Shown here: in pieces, positions 5,351 through 5,701 of the stretch
Layout: every line of letters starts with the position of its first letter
How positions within the stretch are numbered: the first letter of the stretch is position 1
Origin: Nitrososphaerota archaeon
GTDB lineage: Archaea > Thermoproteota > EX4484-205 > JAAOZO01
Direction: 5' to 3'
Length of the DNA: 5,701 bases
Assembly: GCA_011605715.1 (NCBI GenBank)
Contig: JAAOZO010000048.1
Span: 1-5,701, forward strand
The notes under the pieces: model-generated
What the model was told of the DNA's origin: nothing
Database searches by the model: none
The model's input: the letters and a program-made list of their open reading frames with translations, nothing else
Position numbers and translations under genes: made by a program

Positions 5351-5701
5351 CTAACAATTGTTAAAGTAGTTCATATACTCTTCCATTGCATCACAAACGG
5401 CATTAATATTCTCTAGAGGAACATCAGCATGAATTTCTGAGTAGAGCATAAGCCCACCTTCCTTTGAGCCTAAAGATACAACTACGTTTTTTATATGTTC
5501 TCTGATCATTTCTGGAGTACCGAATGGAACAACGTATTGTCTGTCAACATCTAAGTCAATACAAACTCTTCCCTTAATCTTCTTCTCTATGTTTTCTACT
5601 CCATTTACTCTATCTTGCAAATTTATAACAGAAACTCCAGCTTCAATTAAGTCATCAACAACTTCCATTATATGACCGTCAGAATGCAAGTAAACTCTAG
5701 C
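5351..5701 (-). CDS. Uroporphyrinogen decarboxylase-fold protein (C-terminal part)
   Basis: The frame is open to the right edge, so only the last 116 residues are visible of a protein usually about 330-400 residues long. The first codons read ARVYLHSDGHIMEVVDDLIE, the URO-D motif in which a His-Ser-Asp-Gly turn precedes the helix leading to the GVSVINLQ strand. Later come RVCIDLDVDRQYVVPFGTPE, matching the family's conserved strand and LPFGTPEEV helix, and the C-terminal YSEIHADVPLENINAVCDAM, equivalent to the sHsiqpdvPpEN motif. The apparent start at 5689 is an internal TTG. The fold is shared by true HemE and by many corrinoid or methanogenesis-related methyltransferases. Archaeal proteins with this divergence are mostly of the second, uncharacterised type, so heme synthesis should not be assumed. 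The gene ends with TAG and is followed by about 50 bp before the direct repeat. Confidence 0.8.
   Translation of the reverse strand, partial: ARVYLHSDGHIMEVVDDLIEAGVSVINLQDRVNGVENIEKKIKGRVCIDLDVDRQYVVPFGTPEMIREHIKNVVVSLGSKEGGLMLYSEIHADVPLENINAVCDAMEEYMNYFNNC

Noticed and set aside
1..5701. Genome-wide TAG or TAA recoding to explain the interrupted antitoxins
   Set aside because: The toxin and URO-D-like genes end with TAG, pyk ends with TAA, and the aminotransferase and aldolase end with TGA, so all three codons act as normal stops; vapB is broken by a frameshift, not by a stop codon alone.

Overview
The window looks like a stretch of archaeal chromosome, AT-rich, probably from a thermophilic member of the Thermoproteota/TACK group. 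The basis is TATA-box-like elements about 25-35 bp upstream of several start codons with almost no room for a 5' leader, Arg encoded largely by AGA/AGG, and two toxin-antitoxin families (VapBC and DUF433/DUF5615) common in such archaea. The group assignment is inference; no rRNA or other marker is present.

Layout. Positions 2-1003 (+) hold the C-terminal three quarters of a class-III, PLP-dependent aminotransferase of the glutamate-1-semialdehyde aminomutase type, cut by the left window edge. Seventeen bases further on, pointing toward it, is an intact DapA/NAL-family pyruvate-type aldolase or lyase (1021-1917, -). It has the catalytic Lys and Tyr but lacks the Arg expected of a true dihydrodipicolinate synthase. 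Next comes a degraded stretch (about 1920-2480): a short plus-strand ORF meets a broken vapBC pair tail to tail. The VapB ribbon-helix-helix antitoxin has a one-base frameshift, and the VapC PIN toxin stops after 27 residues. Positions 2698-4059 (-) carry an intact 453-aa pyruvate kinase followed by a hairpin and T-run terminator.

A 541-bp spacer without a convincing gene (4060-4601) leads to a DUF5615 toxin (4602-4967, -). It overlaps its DUF433 antitoxin by 4 bp (ATGA), but the antitoxin has an in-frame TAA at codon 44. The DUF433/DUF5615 pair is bracketed by two 30-bp direct repeats with 27/30 identity (4241-4270 and 5273-5302). The right edge cuts the C-terminal part of a uroporphyrinogen-decarboxylase (URO-D)-fold protein (5351-5701, -).

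How it fits together. The metabolic genes (aminotransferase, aldolase, pyruvate kinase, URO-D-like) are intact where visible and look ordinary. They do not form one operon: the first two converge, and pyk has its own terminator and probably its own promoter. The accessory content consists of two toxin-antitoxin loci, both damaged on the antitoxin side. I see no CRISPR array, tRNA, rRNA or transposase, and no clear new system. The most distinctive features are the apparently intact DUF5615 toxin behind an interrupted antitoxin, and the direct repeats around that pair.
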